Shown here: positions 16,421 through 24,345 of the stretch, piece after piece
How positions within the stretch are numbered: position 1 is the stretch's first letter
Layout: every line of letters begins with the position of its first letter
Source of the DNA: Bradyrhizobium sp. CCGE-LA001
Lineage (GTDB): Bacteria > Pseudomonadota > Alphaproteobacteria > Rhizobiales > Xanthobacteraceae
DNA: 64,000 nt
Assembly: GCF_000296215.2 (NCBI RefSeq)
Contig: NZ_CP013949.1
Coordinates: 5,635,501 to 5,699,500 of the forward strand
Reading direction: 5' to 3'
Position numbers and translations under genes: made by a program
The notes under the pieces: generated by a model
Told to the model about the DNA's origin: nothing
Seen by the model: the letters and a program-made list of their open reading frames with translations, nothing else
Database searches by the model: none

Positions 16421-16440
16421 CATTGTACCAAGGTACAATG
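16421..16440. promoter_or_regulatory. Perfect 20-bp palindromic operator candidate
   Basis: CATTGTACC-AA-GGTACAATG, two perfect nine-base arms with a two-base centre, lies between the divergent FixK-like gene and the second MaoC-like gene. The layout differs from a FixK box (TTGAT-N4-ATCAA), so a TetR- or other dimeric repressor site is more likely. Confidence 0.6.
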
Positions 16441-16498
16441 TCAGGTTGCTGCATTTAGCCCGTCACTAAAGGCGCAGAACAGAGTGCAGAGCCAAAAG

Positions 16499-16560
16499 CC
16501 CGCATCGGGTCAGAAGCGGCCCTCAGCGAGCATCACCGTGTAGGTCGATTACAGGCCATA
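16499..16560 (+). repeat. Dispersed degenerate intergenic repeat, copy
   Basis: CGCATCGGGTCAGAAGCGG followed by CAGCGAGCATCACCGTGTAGG and a CAGGCCAT end. The same order of blocks occurs at 18749-18812 (better conserved) and in part at 6562-6592. Confidence 0.55.
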
Positions 16561-16635
16561 TGCAGACCTGCTGACTTTGGATGGCCGCAAGGATAAGCTG
16601 TCGCCTTATCAGCGTATGTCCTCCAGGGGGCCCCA

Positions 16636-17094
16636 ATGGCCATCTTATATTTCGAGGAGGCGGAGGTTGGCAAACTGCGGACGGCTGGCCCTTACCACGT
16701 CTCGAAGAATGAGATCATCGAATTTGCTCAAAAATTCGATCCGCTGCCCTTCCACACCAACGAGGAGATTGCCGCACGCTCGGTCTTTTCCGGGTTGATC
16801 GCTTCGAGTGCACACACGTTTGCTATACTTATTTCCTTGTTGAGCAGAACACAGCCGTATTCGCTTCGTATCGTTGCCGGGCTTGGCTGGGATGAACTCA
16901 GGCTCCCCGCGCCGGTGCGCCCAGGAGACAATCTCGATCTTGAAGTGGCAATTTTGGAGAAGCGTGTGTCAAAGTCGCATTCCGACAGAGGCGTGGTCCG
17001 TAACCAGCTACATCTGCGAAATCAAAAGCGCGAAACGGTTCTTCAATGCTTCAACACGGTTCTCGTGGCACGACAACCGCCTGCGAATTCCTGA
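16636..17094 (+). CDS. MaoC-like (R)-specific enoyl-CoA hydratase, copy 2
   Basis: 152 residues and clearly homologous along its length to the protein at 13086: AGPYHVSKNEIIEFA versus AGPYSVSKDEIIQVA, and AGLGWDELRLPAPVRPGD versus AGLGYDELRLPNAVRPGD. The hydratase motif reads FDPLPFHTNEEIAARS; the Asp and His are kept while the Asp after His is replaced by Asn. AGGGGG precedes the ATG. Divergent from the FixK-like regulator across a 320-base region that contains the palindrome at 16421, so joint control is plausible. Confidence 0.85.
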   Translation: MAILYFEEAEVGKLRTAGPYHVSKNEIIEFAQKFDPLPFHTNEEIAARSVFSGLIASSAHTFAILISLLSRTQPYSLRIVAGLGWDELRLPAPVRPGDNLDLEVAILEKRVSKSHSDRGVVRNQLHLRNQKRETVLQCFNTVLVARQPPANS

Positions 17095-17714
17095 GACGCG
17101 GGAGGTCGCGAGTTCCAGTGGCGCGCCGAAGTCCGCTTCGGGTCAAAGCTGCCCTAGCCGCTTTTCATGCCCGTCCGGTCAGCTTCGGAAAGCAGATATC
17201 CCAGCGCAAGACTAGAGGCCAGGCACGGGCCAAAAGCGGACCCTAGCTGGGGGATAATATACGATCTCGGTCCGGCCCGGCGCAGCGTGGCCTCGCACGA
17301 TGCTAAACACAGTCGTGTTTGGCGTGCATATGGGAAAGCGCTTGGGCCGCTCGAAGAAACGACGGCCCCAGTCCCAGAAGCGGAGCAGCCTTCGGCAAAG
17401 GTGAACTCTTCGGACGTCGTAGACAATTCTTCTATACCGCCACAAATCGTTCGCGATACGCCCCGCAAAACGCAGCTGCGGTCGTGAGAATAATCTTCCA
17501 AAAGCGAACGCGTCATGAACCCGCAAAACTACGTAATTTCGCGGTTAACCAACAATGTCACTTCGTCTATTAGGGCGTGTACTCTTAAACCCGATCAGCC
17601 CGCGCGGAGGCAGGCCCGTGTCAGCTTAGTCTTCAAGACCGGACATCGCCAGTTCGCCATAGCTAGTCCGCTTCGGCCATAAGCGGCTCTCGCAGCTACG
17701 GCGGACTGTCGCCG
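17095..17714. repeat. Repeat-rich intergenic stretch
   Basis: Three degenerate copies of the CCGCTT...AAGCGG repeat lie at 17131-17151, 17221-17241 and 17666-17687. A rightward 106-codon frame (17167-17487) has no ribosome site and is not annotated. Nothing else recognised. Confidence 0.5.
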
Positions 17715-17933
17715 TCACTGCTTGCGTTTCGTGCGCATCTCGGCCGCGAATGTCCTGCCCTCACTTAGCCAAGCACCGAGCGCCAGGTCGTTAAGATTCT
17801 TCACCAGCATCATCTTGGTCGTGAGCAACCCGTGGTCATCGAACTCGAAACACCAGTAGCCATTGCGTTTGGCCCGGCGCAGCTTCAGGCAAGGGTCGCC
17901 GATCAGGTGTACGACCGTTCGTGAGGTGAACAT
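17715..17933 (-). CDS. Small hypothetical protein
   Basis: 72 residues from the ATG at 17933. The sequence has alternating beta-like and helical parts (RTVVHLIGDPCLKLRRAKR, GYWCFEFDDHGLL, MMLVKNLNDLALGAWLSEG) and a basic C-terminus. No signal peptide or membrane helix. Composition supports a real gene but the ribosome site is weak. No family recognised. Confidence 0.5.
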   Translation of the reverse strand: MFTSRTVVHLIGDPCLKLRRAKRNGYWCFEFDDHGLLTTKMMLVKNLNDLALGAWLSEGRTFAAEMRTKRKQ

Positions 17934-18111
17934 CGCCAGTCCATATTTCAAGCTGGGCTTGCACTAAGATCGCCCTCTGCGGGCAATAATCATAATGGCC
18001 TTCCTGATGATGGTGCTCGCGTTGCCGCGAACGACAGAACGTCGTTCAGCTGACGAGGCCTGCCCGACCTCCTGTGAACGTGCACGCCAACTGACGTTCA
18101 CGGACGACAGA

Positions 18112-18306
18112 TCAGCGGTCAATGTTGGGGACCCATTCCTCCGCGATTGGATCCCAGTGATGCGTGTCGTCGAAATGCTTCCAGAGTGGACGCCTTTGCT
18201 CCTTTTCGCCGTTCTGCAGGTTTGCCCGCGCGACGACGACGAGCGACACGGCCCTCACTACCCATTCGCGAGCACCATGAGAGTTCGATTTGATTGCTGA
18301 GAGCAT
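18112..18306 (-). CDS. Small hypothetical protein
   Basis: 64 residues. GGAGG stands seven bases before the ATG at 18306, a strong start. The N-terminal half is hydrophobic (WVVRAVSLVVVARANLQNG) and could be a short amphipathic or membrane-associated helix. The C-terminal half is acidic and Trp-rich (LWKHFDDTHHWDPIAEEWV). No family recognised; the ribosome site is the main support. Confidence 0.6.
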   Translation of the reverse strand: MLSAIKSNSHGAREWVVRAVSLVVVARANLQNGEKEQRRPLWKHFDDTHHWDPIAEEWVPNIDR

Positions 18307-18891
18307 TGGAAGCCTCCGTCAACTAAGCTTCAATTAAGCGGTTCTTCACTTTGGTCCGCTCCACGCGCGAACGTGAGCAAAGCTTCGGCGCCCTTCCCGT
18401 TATCCTTCAGATTCCATCCTGATCAATACGATTCGGAACCTGCGTCGGAATGTGCAGTTGGCTGACTTGTTTGGTCGGCACAAAAAGAACAGGACCAGTT
18501 ACCTAAAGATCTAGTGTAGCAGCCGTGTGTTTCCGCAAAACTTCGTCAAACAACTCAAGATCGCTCCTGCCTGCATAAAACTCCAACTACAGCGCGAATT
18601 AACGACCACTGGATGCGCGCATGGTTGGATGCAACGCCGCCCGAGATGTGTGCCAAAGTATCTTAACCCTCAGTCGCTCTGGCGCTAGAGCGCCAGTGAT
18701 CGCCCTCGCGTTCGATGAACCAGATTGCGTTCGGGCCGCGTGATTCTACTTCCGCTTCGGGTCAAAAGCGGGCCTCGCATCGCCGTGAAGGTCAGCTACG
18801 GGCCACAAGGAGACACCAGTCCCAATTCTAAGTATGGCTTCAAGCTCGGATTAACTCGCTTCTACCAATATCTCGGTTGAGAGGGCCTGAA
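18307..18891. other. Intergenic stretch holding the best repeat copy
   Basis: 585 bases without a supported gene. Apart from the repeat at 18749-18812 I see no hairpin, promoter or coding signal that stands out. Confidence 0.4.
18749..18812 (+). repeat. Dispersed intergenic repeat, best copy
   Basis: TCCGCTTCGGGTCAAAAGCGG at 18751-18771 contains the inverted repeat CCGCTT/AAGCGG. It is followed by CCTCGCATCGCCGTGAAGG and CAGCTACGGGCCACAAGG. Related blocks occur at 13691-13704, 16499-16560, 17131-17151, 17221-17241, 17666-17687, 19131-19151, 19672-19696 and 6562-6592, always outside genes. Confidence 0.65.
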
Positions 18892-19077
18892 ATGCTGGAA
18901 TGGCTGGAACTAAGCGGACTGGGACCGCACTTGGCTCGCTTCCGCCGTTGGCTGGACAAGATGCCGAACCGCGAGTTCTCTCAACTTAGCATTTGGGGTA
19001 AGTTTGGCCGCCTCATGCTGGTGCAAATGGTCCTCGGCTTGGTTTCCGCACCAGCCGTCTGGTTGCTCGTTAAATAG
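18892..19077 (+). CDS. Small membrane-anchored protein
   Basis: 61 residues; AGAGGG about seven bases upstream supports the ATG at 18892 over one 15 bases earlier. The first 45 residues are charged and amphipathic (HLARFRRWLDKMPNREFSQ), and the last 20 (MLVQMVLGLVSAPAVWLLV) form one membrane helix at the C-terminus, a tail-anchored layout. No family recognised. Confidence 0.6.
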   Translation: MLEWLELSGLGPHLARFRRWLDKMPNREFSQLSIWGKFGRLMLVQMVLGLVSAPAVWLLVK

Positions 19078-19130
19078 CAAACGGGCGGCGCTTGACGCTC
19101 GGGCCACATCGATGGCTAAGACGATGACGT

Positions 19131-19151
19131 CTTGCTTTGGGTCAAAAGCCG
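19131..19151 (+). repeat. Dispersed intergenic repeat, partial copy
   Basis: CTTGCTTTGGGTCAAAAGCCG matches the core of the copy at 18751. Another partial copy lies at 19672-19696. Confidence 0.5.
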
Positions 19152-19233
19152 CCGTCGGCCCACTAGCCCGGAACGGCTCAAGGGCCAAGCGGAAGTCAGG
19201 GCATAGTCAAAAGAGGCCGCGAACTGAGGCGGC

Positions 19234-19464
19234 TTACTTCGGCCCCGGGAGATTGTCCTTCTTCGGCGGACGTAGGCCGGGCGAGTTAAGCCAATCGTCC
19301 ATGTGAGCGGCTGCCTCTGCTTGCCTTGCTCTTTTTAATGCCGCGTCTCGCACTGGTCCGTGTGGCAGCAACCTAGCCTCCTCCAAGAGCGTGTGAGCCT
19401 CTTCGAGGAGCCGTTCTTTAAGTGACTTAGTTTGTTTGAAACGACGCCGACGAATGATCGTCAT
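19234..19464 (-). CDS. Small basic helical protein
   Basis: 76 residues; AAAGGAG precedes the ATG at 19464, which is preferred to the upstream in-frame start. An N-terminal RRRRFK cluster is followed by a long amphipathic helix (LKERLLEEAHTLLEEARLL, VRDAALKRARQAEAAAHMD) and a Pro/Lys tail. This is a familiar pattern among short Bradyrhizobium proteins of unknown role. The basic head might bind nucleic acid; that is a guess. Confidence 0.65.
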   Translation of the reverse strand: MTIIRRRRFKQTKSLKERLLEEAHTLLEEARLLPHGPVRDAALKRARQAEAAAHMDDWLNSPGLRPPKKDNLPGPK

Positions 19465-20180
19465 AACGCGCTCCTTTCCAATTGGAGGAAGGCGGGAGCG
19501 CAATCGCGTTCTCGTCACGGATAAAAGCCAAGGTCCGGTCCGGGATGAAGGGATAATGACACAGCCGCGGGTCTGGTCCCTATCTTTTGATATGCAGCGG
19601 GAAGTAATTATTCTTGAGTAACTTACTCAGAGCCACTGGCAAACCAAAGCAGGCCACTGACCGTCGCCCAACTCTGCTTGGGTCAAAAACGGCCTCAAAA
19701 CCCTCCCGCTTGCCCGGTCAGCTCATCTCCCAGAAGCGGACGTCGGATTCACTTGCAGCGCCTTAGAAGGTCTCCCTCCCCCTCACCGACCAGATCTAAT
19801 CACCCTCAACCGGCCCATCTCGTGTTGTCGTGACTGCCAAGCCTCCGCGTCAGACTTGCGCGCATGTGAAGCTCGTGCTCGGGCGCGAGTACGACGATAT
19901 CGTCGCCCCGGTATTCACCGACCGCACACAAACCGACAATCACAAATAAAAGCATGCTTTTCTGTAGATTTTTCCTCCCCCTCCCCCTTCGCCAGGAAAT
20001 CTAGCCCGACCTCACTACTAGGCGACGCATGACAAACTTGCGCTTCGAGCACGCGCCGTGTCTCACGTGAAATCGATTCGCCTAAGGTAGGGGATTCGGA
20101 ATGCAAAATCGCTCGTTAGATTTTCTGTGTTTACAGACAGACGCTCGACCGTTTGTAATCTGGGGGAGGATAAAAATTCT
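19465..20180. other. Intergenic region left of the mobile element
   Basis: About 715 bases with no supported gene. One repeat copy sits at 19672-19696. The left boundary of the integrated element should fall in or near this stretch, but I could not identify an attachment-site duplication shared with 26390-26640. Confidence 0.35.
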
Positions 20181-20879
20181 ATGCTACCGGCTGTTTCCTA
20201 CATTCGCGTCTCAAAGCCCAAGCAGGGACGTAGTGGTCTGGGCCTCGAAGCTCAGCAAGCCGCCATCAGATCGTTCTGCGCGCAGCATGGTTACAGCATC
20301 GAGGCAGAGTACCGCGAGATCGAGACCGGCAAAGGCGCCGACGCCCTGGAGCGTCGTCCTGAGCTCGCGGGGGCAATGAAACAGGCTCGCAAGCTTGGTC
20401 GCGGCGGCAAGTCAGGTGCAGCCCCGATTGTCATTGCAAAGCTGGACCGGTTGAGCCGCGACGTTCATTTCATCAGCGGCCTTATGGTGCAGCGCATCCC
20501 CTTCATCGTCACCGAGCTTGGACCTGACGTGGATCCCTTCATGCTGCACATTCACGCTGCGGTGGCCGAAAAGGAGCGCGAGCGTATCGCTCAGCGCACC
20601 AGGGAAGCCCTCGCGGCTGCCAAGGCTCGCGGTCAGATGCTCGGCAATGCCGCAATCGGGCAATCCCGCAAAGCTGAAGCGGACCTGCACGCCGAACAGC
20701 TCCGTCCAATTATCGCGCCTCTGCGCGCTCTTCCCGCCAAGCGCATCTCAGTGATCCTCAACGAGCGAGGTGTGACGACGCCGCGAGGCGGCAAATGGCA
20801 GGCAACTCAGGTCATCAGAATGCTCAACCGCCTGCACTTCGCCGGCGACATTCCTCTCACCCCGGCTCGTCCGACCTGA
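20181..20879 (+). CDS. Serine recombinase (resolvase/invertase family)
   Basis: 232 residues. The catalytic domain begins AVSYIRVSKPKQGRSGLGL, with the nucleophilic Ser in the RVS motif. The conserved arginines are in the segments around AKLDRLSRDVHFI and EKERERIAQRTREAL. A C-terminal helix-turn-helix-like region follows (ISVILNERGVTTPRGGKWQ). Length matches small resolvases rather than large serine integrases, which exceed 400 residues. It could resolve, invert or integrate DNA. GGGAGG upstream supports the ATG at 20181; an earlier in-frame start is less likely. Its last 23 bases overlap the convergent gene ending at 20857. Confidence 0.9.
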   Translation: MLPAVSYIRVSKPKQGRSGLGLEAQQAAIRSFCAQHGYSIEAEYREIETGKGADALERRPELAGAMKQARKLGRGGKSGAAPIVIAKLDRLSRDVHFISGLMVQRIPFIVTELGPDVDPFMLHIHAAVAEKERERIAQRTREALAAAKARGQMLGNAAIGQSRKAEADLHAEQLRPIIAPLRALPAKRISVILNERGVTTPRGGKWQATQVIRMLNRLHFAGDIPLTPARPT

Positions 20880-21177
20880 CCTTGGCCGGGGGCAGCAGCA
20901 GCATCGTGTCCGGGCTGACTCCCCCACGAGCCGCGATGCGGTAAAGTTCAGCGTCGCTGAGCTCGTGGATCGGAACGTCCTGCCGGTCAAAGACCTGAAG
21001 CGGCTTACCATCCAAACGATCAATCAGCTCACGGATGTAGGCGAGATTTCCCGCTTCTGCCTTGTCGATCAGCTGATCCGCCACCCTGCGCAACGCCAAC
21101 GGACGACTTTTCAGCGCAATCCGGAGTGCATCGTTGAACGGCTTTTCTTTGTTCACGCTGCCGATCGGTCGTCCCAT
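20857..21177 (-). CDS. Small mobile-element protein, DUF5681-like
   Basis: 106 residues beginning MGRPIGSVNKEKPFNDALR, a start typical of short proteins annotated DUF5681 or terminase-small-subunit-like in prophages and integrative elements of Rhizobiales. A helical core follows (RRVADQLIDKAEAGNLAYI, RELIDRLDGKPLQ). Function unproven; DNA binding during packaging or replication is the usual suggestion. GGAG upstream supports the start. Last gene of the leftward element operon. Confidence 0.65.
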   Translation of the reverse strand: MGRPIGSVNKEKPFNDALRIALKSRPLALRRVADQLIDKAEAGNLAYIRELIDRLDGKPLQVFDRQDVPIHELSDAELYRIAARGGVSPDTMLLLPPAKVRSDEPG

Positions 21178-21237
21178 GAATTTCTCCGCAGCCTAAATCT
21201 ACTGCTGTTAAAGCCTGACAATATTAGAATATTCGCA

Positions 21238-21435
21238 ATGGAACTAGTGCCGTGGAGGTGGTGGTTGACAATCACCTTCAGAATCCTGGTTGCTGGTTAC
21301 GTAGCCATTCGCGCTGCACGATGGAATAATCGGAAACTGCCGCGTCCCCATCCCGTCGATGCGACTGAGCCGCCGACGAAACGTATCTCGCCTTCAGGGC
21401 ACCGGGCGGCAGATGGTCGGCTGCCGCGAGCTTAA
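21238..21435 (+). CDS. Possible small membrane protein inside the element
   Basis: 65 residues, with an N-terminal hydrophobic helix containing several Trp residues (PWRWWLTITFRILVAGYVA) then a basic, Pro-rich tail. No Shine-Dalgarno is seen, but an AT-rich AATATTAGAATATT stands just upstream as a possible promoter element. It lies in a 254-base gap between leftward genes and overlaps the end of the next by four bases. Confidence 0.4.
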   Translation: MELVPWRWWLTITFRILVAGYVAIRAARWNNRKLPRPHPVDATEPPTKRISPSGHRAADGRLPRA

Positions 21436-21983
21436 CTTTGATCCTTCAGACGAGGAACCAGCCGAACCACGACGCCAGTCCGACGCGGTGCCAAGAGCGT
21501 TGCGCGTAGGGCCATTGCTTCTCGGAGTGACAGAGTGGCCAATTTGAGCTCGGGCTCGAGCACGTCAACGCCATATTCCAGATCGCTCACAGCAGATGAC
21601 AGTTCCACGGCAGCCGCCAATACGAACTCGGGTGAAACCTGGTCCGGGATGGCGATCTGGTAACCCTCGCCGTCACGCACGAAGAAACCGAGCTGCACAA
21701 GGAGTGCCAACTCGCGGCAGAAAAGACCGCCATCGTCGGGGTAGAGATCGAGCGCAACCACGTGACGGTGGTGCTCAAGCTCACCCAGAAGTTCGAGAGC
21801 GGCGGCGGCCACATCTGGAATGCCATCCGCGTAGAGCAGTTCCAAACCACGCGCGCTATCCGGCTTGTCCAGTACCTCAGACCAGGAGGCTTGGGCTTCT
21901 GCCGCTTTGAGGAGCCACGACGCAACAAAGTGGCAGTCGGGCTCCTCTGACATTTTCAGCAAAACATAAGGGTCTGCGGTCAT
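21432..21983 (-). CDS. Element-encoded hypothetical protein
   Basis: 183 residues from the ATG at 21983, preceded by GGAGAG; an in-frame ATG at 21998 lacks it. The protein is acidic and helical, with no Cys-rich or membrane features: HFVASWLLKAAEAQASWSE, IPDVAAAALELLGELEHH, FVLAAAVELSSAVSDLEYG. No family recognised. It is the fifth gene of the leftward set, 53 bases after the TubC-like protein gene. Confidence 0.65.
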   Translation of the reverse strand: MTADPYVLLKMSEEPDCHFVASWLLKAAEAQASWSEVLDKPDSARGLELLYADGIPDVAAAALELLGELEHHRHVVALDLYPDDGGLFCRELALLVQLGFFVRDGEGYQIAIPDQVSPEFVLAAAVELSSAVSDLEYGVDVLEPELKLATLSLREAMALRATLLAPRRTGVVVRLVPRLKDQS

Positions 21984-22036
21984 CGGATGGCTCTCCATCT
22001 GTTGCCTTTGAGTGCGTCCAACCCGAACTCCGGGGT

Positions 22037-22519
22037 CTATGGGCACCCGATCAGCATGAACGACAGGACAGCGGCTGCCGTGGCCTTGCGGTTCGCATGC
22101 CACTCCTCCCAGCAACGCGAATGCAGCCAGGCATGACCAGACTCTTCGGTGCCAAACGGCACCAGCTCATCAACCTGACCGCAATGGACGCAACAGTCAG
22201 GCGCTGAGCGGACCTGATTGCGATCCAGCCATTCGACGATGCAGCATTCAAAAGCGCGCGCCTCGGCGTCCGCGCGCTTCATTCCACCGTCAAATTCGAT
22301 GATACCTGCCCGCTCGTCGAAGAAGGCCCGCCAATCCACCTCGCACCAGCTGTTACGAGTGGGCCGCAAGAGTGCGACAATTTCAGGCTTGTGCCGGGAG
22401 AGTCCGCTGAGCACCTCGTCCGGGGGCGCCTCGGCTGCGGTCAACACGAGATCTTCCCCGTCGAGCACGAGACGAATACCGGCGGCGCCGGCCGCCTTGA
22501 GAGCTTCTGCCGCGCTCAT
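22037..22519 (-). CDS. TubC-docking-like / zinc-binding element protein
   Basis: 160 residues. Residues 1-50 (AAEALKAAGAAGIRLVLDG, then SGLSRHKPEIVALLR) have the beta-alpha pattern of TubC N-terminal docking-like domains, which recur in rhizobial mobile elements far from any natural-product pathway. The C-terminal half has Cys/His pairs (CCVHCGQVDEL, HAWLHSRCWEEWH) likely to bind zinc. The ATG at 22519 overlaps the helicase stop (ATGA) and has GGAG upstream. It may act with the replicative helicase; inferred from coupling. Confidence 0.65.
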   Translation of the reverse strand: MSAAEALKAAGAAGIRLVLDGEDLVLTAAEAPPDEVLSGLSRHKPEIVALLRPTRNSWCEVDWRAFFDERAGIIEFDGGMKRADAEARAFECCIVEWLDRNQVRSAPDCCVHCGQVDELVPFGTEESGHAWLHSRCWEEWHANRKATAAAVLSFMLIGCP

Positions 22520-24345
22520 AGCCGCGCACTCCAACCCTGCGGAGATGTCGCTGGCTCCGACCGGGGCGAGCCATCCGCGACGGCATCCAGGACCGGCTGT
22601 TCGCGCTCCGCGACTGCCTCCTTGGAATTCAACAAAGTCGTCGTGACCCCAAAACCATGGGGACCATAGGGGGCATAGGGGTTATCAGCGCCGATGTCGG
22701 GCGCGGGCGGCAGCTTGCCCTCCCTATGACCCCTATGGTCCCTATGATTTTCGCCGCCGTCCGTTTTCGTGAGCATGTACGTAGCTGAGCCCCATTTGCC
22801 GACGGCCGCCTGCCGGGTGAGGACAAAACCGGCCATGCGCGTCCCTGATAATTTCTCGACTTGCGATGCGAGGTACTGGCGACCGCGCCCCTGCGGGTCC
22901 AAGGCCTGCCGAACCTCATCATTCAGCTGACGCACAGCCACGGGATGATGCTGGTGCTTATCCCACCAGATCGCGAACAGGTCCGCGACGGCCTGACGGC
23001 GGCCATCGCGCAGCTTTGCTTCGCCAATCCGTGCGACAGGATCCTGGCAGCCCAAAGCGAGCAACGGGTCGCGAACCCACCGGCCCCACTGGGCAAAACT
23101 ACCAGTCGGCAGGCCGGGTACGATGCCGTCGGCCGTCCTCCCCCACCGCCAGATCGTGAGTGCCGCGGCCAGCAGTTCGGTGCGCCGCTGCATCACCTCG
23201 AGCCGGATGTCTGTCGAGAACGGGCGCAGCTCAGGATCCTCGCTGCCCGCGTCGAACTCCACCGTCACGAACCGACGGGCCAAGTCCTCGGAAACGGTCA
23301 ACCCGTTGCCAGTCAGAACCACGAACGCGGATGCGTTCAGCGGCACCATCTGCGACTGACCAAGCAGCCGCACCCGCGCCGGCCGCTCCGTAATGGCGGT
23401 CGCGAGCAGATCGGATTTGAAGGCGATATTGTTGAGGTTATCGAGAAACAGGGCGGGGTTACCCCCCATCAACTCGGCGGAGATCCGCTTCTCAAGCTCG
23501 TCGGCGTTTGCACCGGCCGTCACGGCGTGCGGCTCCCGCCCAAAGGCGATAAGGCAGATGCAGCGGGCCAGCAGACCCTTGCCAACGCCGGCCCCCGACA
23601 CGGGGGCAGCCCTCAACAGCACGCCCGGAGCAAGATGCAGGCTCGGCCGGCACACGGCGGTGAGCAGTGCCGCCAAGAAAGACGACTCGTCGCGTCCCGG
23701 CGGCTTGGACGTGTCGACCGTCGCAACGCCGCCGGTAGCCGGCCCGATCATCTCGGCATCAGCAAAGCAAAAGGTCCTGAACGTCTCGCGGATCCGCCGC
23801 ATGGCCGCCGCTGCCTCGTCGCGGCTCGGCTTGGCGGGTACCAAGACGCCGACATCGGGGACGTTCTCACACCACATTCCCGTAGCAACGTCATAGCCCT
23901 CGTTGCTGTTGATTGCCCCGTCTTCCCGCAGCTGCGGCGCCGAAGTGATGCCGTTCAGCGGGGGCAGCCGCCATTCACCCCGCCAATCGAGGTACATGGT
24001 GGCCACTGACCGCGGCAAGCGAGCATCAACCTCCACAATCGTGCCGTCACGCCGCTCCTTCCTGACGTACGGACGAGAGATCGTATGAGCTTTGAGAACG
24101 AGGGCATCCGGCGTCATGATTTGCGCGACCGCACCACCCTGAATCTGGTCGAACGCGAGGCAAACAGGGACGGCGCGTTCGAACAGTCCGCCGGCTGCGG
24201 CGAGAGCGTCCCGCAGCGCGGCGACCGTCAAATCAGGATTGCAATTCTCAACCAAAAGCCGAGGCTTCGTGGTCAGCACGCGCGACGCAGGGCCGCAAAT
24301 CTCTTCAGCATGCTCAATAAGCTCGACGATTTCGTCTGCGGTCAC
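22516..24345 (-). CDS. Replicative helicase/ATPase of the element (SF3-like)
   Basis: 609 residues, GTG start overlapping the primase stop as GTGA. The ATPase core is in the middle: Walker A SGAGVGKGLLARC near residue 252, a Walker B-like NPALFLDNLNN near 294, then VVLTGNGLTVSEDLARRFV as sensor and arginine region. This order fits P4-type or DUF927-associated superfamily 3 helicases used for plasmid, satellite and prophage replication. The C-terminal 70 residues are low-complexity (HRDHRGHREG) and vary in such proteins. With the primase it would start and unwind the element's own origin. Confidence 0.8.
   Translation of the reverse strand: MTADEIVELIEHAEEICGPASRVLTTKPRLLVENCNPDLTVAALRDALAAAGGLFERAVPVCLAFDQIQGGAVAQIMTPDALVLKAHTISRPYVRKERRDGTIVEVDARLPRSVATMYLDWRGEWRLPPLNGITSAPQLREDGAINSNEGYDVATGMWCENVPDVGVLVPAKPSRDEAAAAMRRIRETFRTFCFADAEMIGPATGGVATVDTSKPPGRDESSFLAALLTAVCRPSLHLAPGVLLRAAPVSGAGVGKGLLARCICLIAFGREPHAVTAGANADELEKRISAELMGGNPALFLDNLNNIAFKSDLLATAITERPARVRLLGQSQMVPLNASAFVVLTGNGLTVSEDLARRFVTVEFDAGSEDPELRPFSTDIRLEVMQRRTELLAAALTIWRWGRTADGIVPGLPTGSFAQWGRWVRDPLLALGCQDPVARIGEAKLRDGRRQAVADLFAIWWDKHQHHPVAVRQLNDEVRQALDPQGRGRQYLASQVEKLSGTRMAGFVLTRQAAVGKWGSATYMLTKTDGGENHRDHRGHREGKLPPAPDIGADNPYAPYGPHGFGVTTTLLNSKEAVAEREQPVLDAVADGSPRSEPATSPQGWSARL

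Noticed and set aside
16421..16440. FixK/Fnr box
   Set aside because: Symmetrical but spaced TTG-N10-CAA with GTACC cores; FixK boxes are TTGAT-N4-ATCAA.
17167..17487. 106-codon frame between the second MaoC gene and 17715
   Set aside because: Overlaps repeat copies, no ribosome site, no family; only its C-terminal third looks protein-like.
22861..24009. 382-codon rightward frame opposite the element helicase
   Set aside because: Antisense shadow; the leftward frame has Walker motifs and coupled neighbours.
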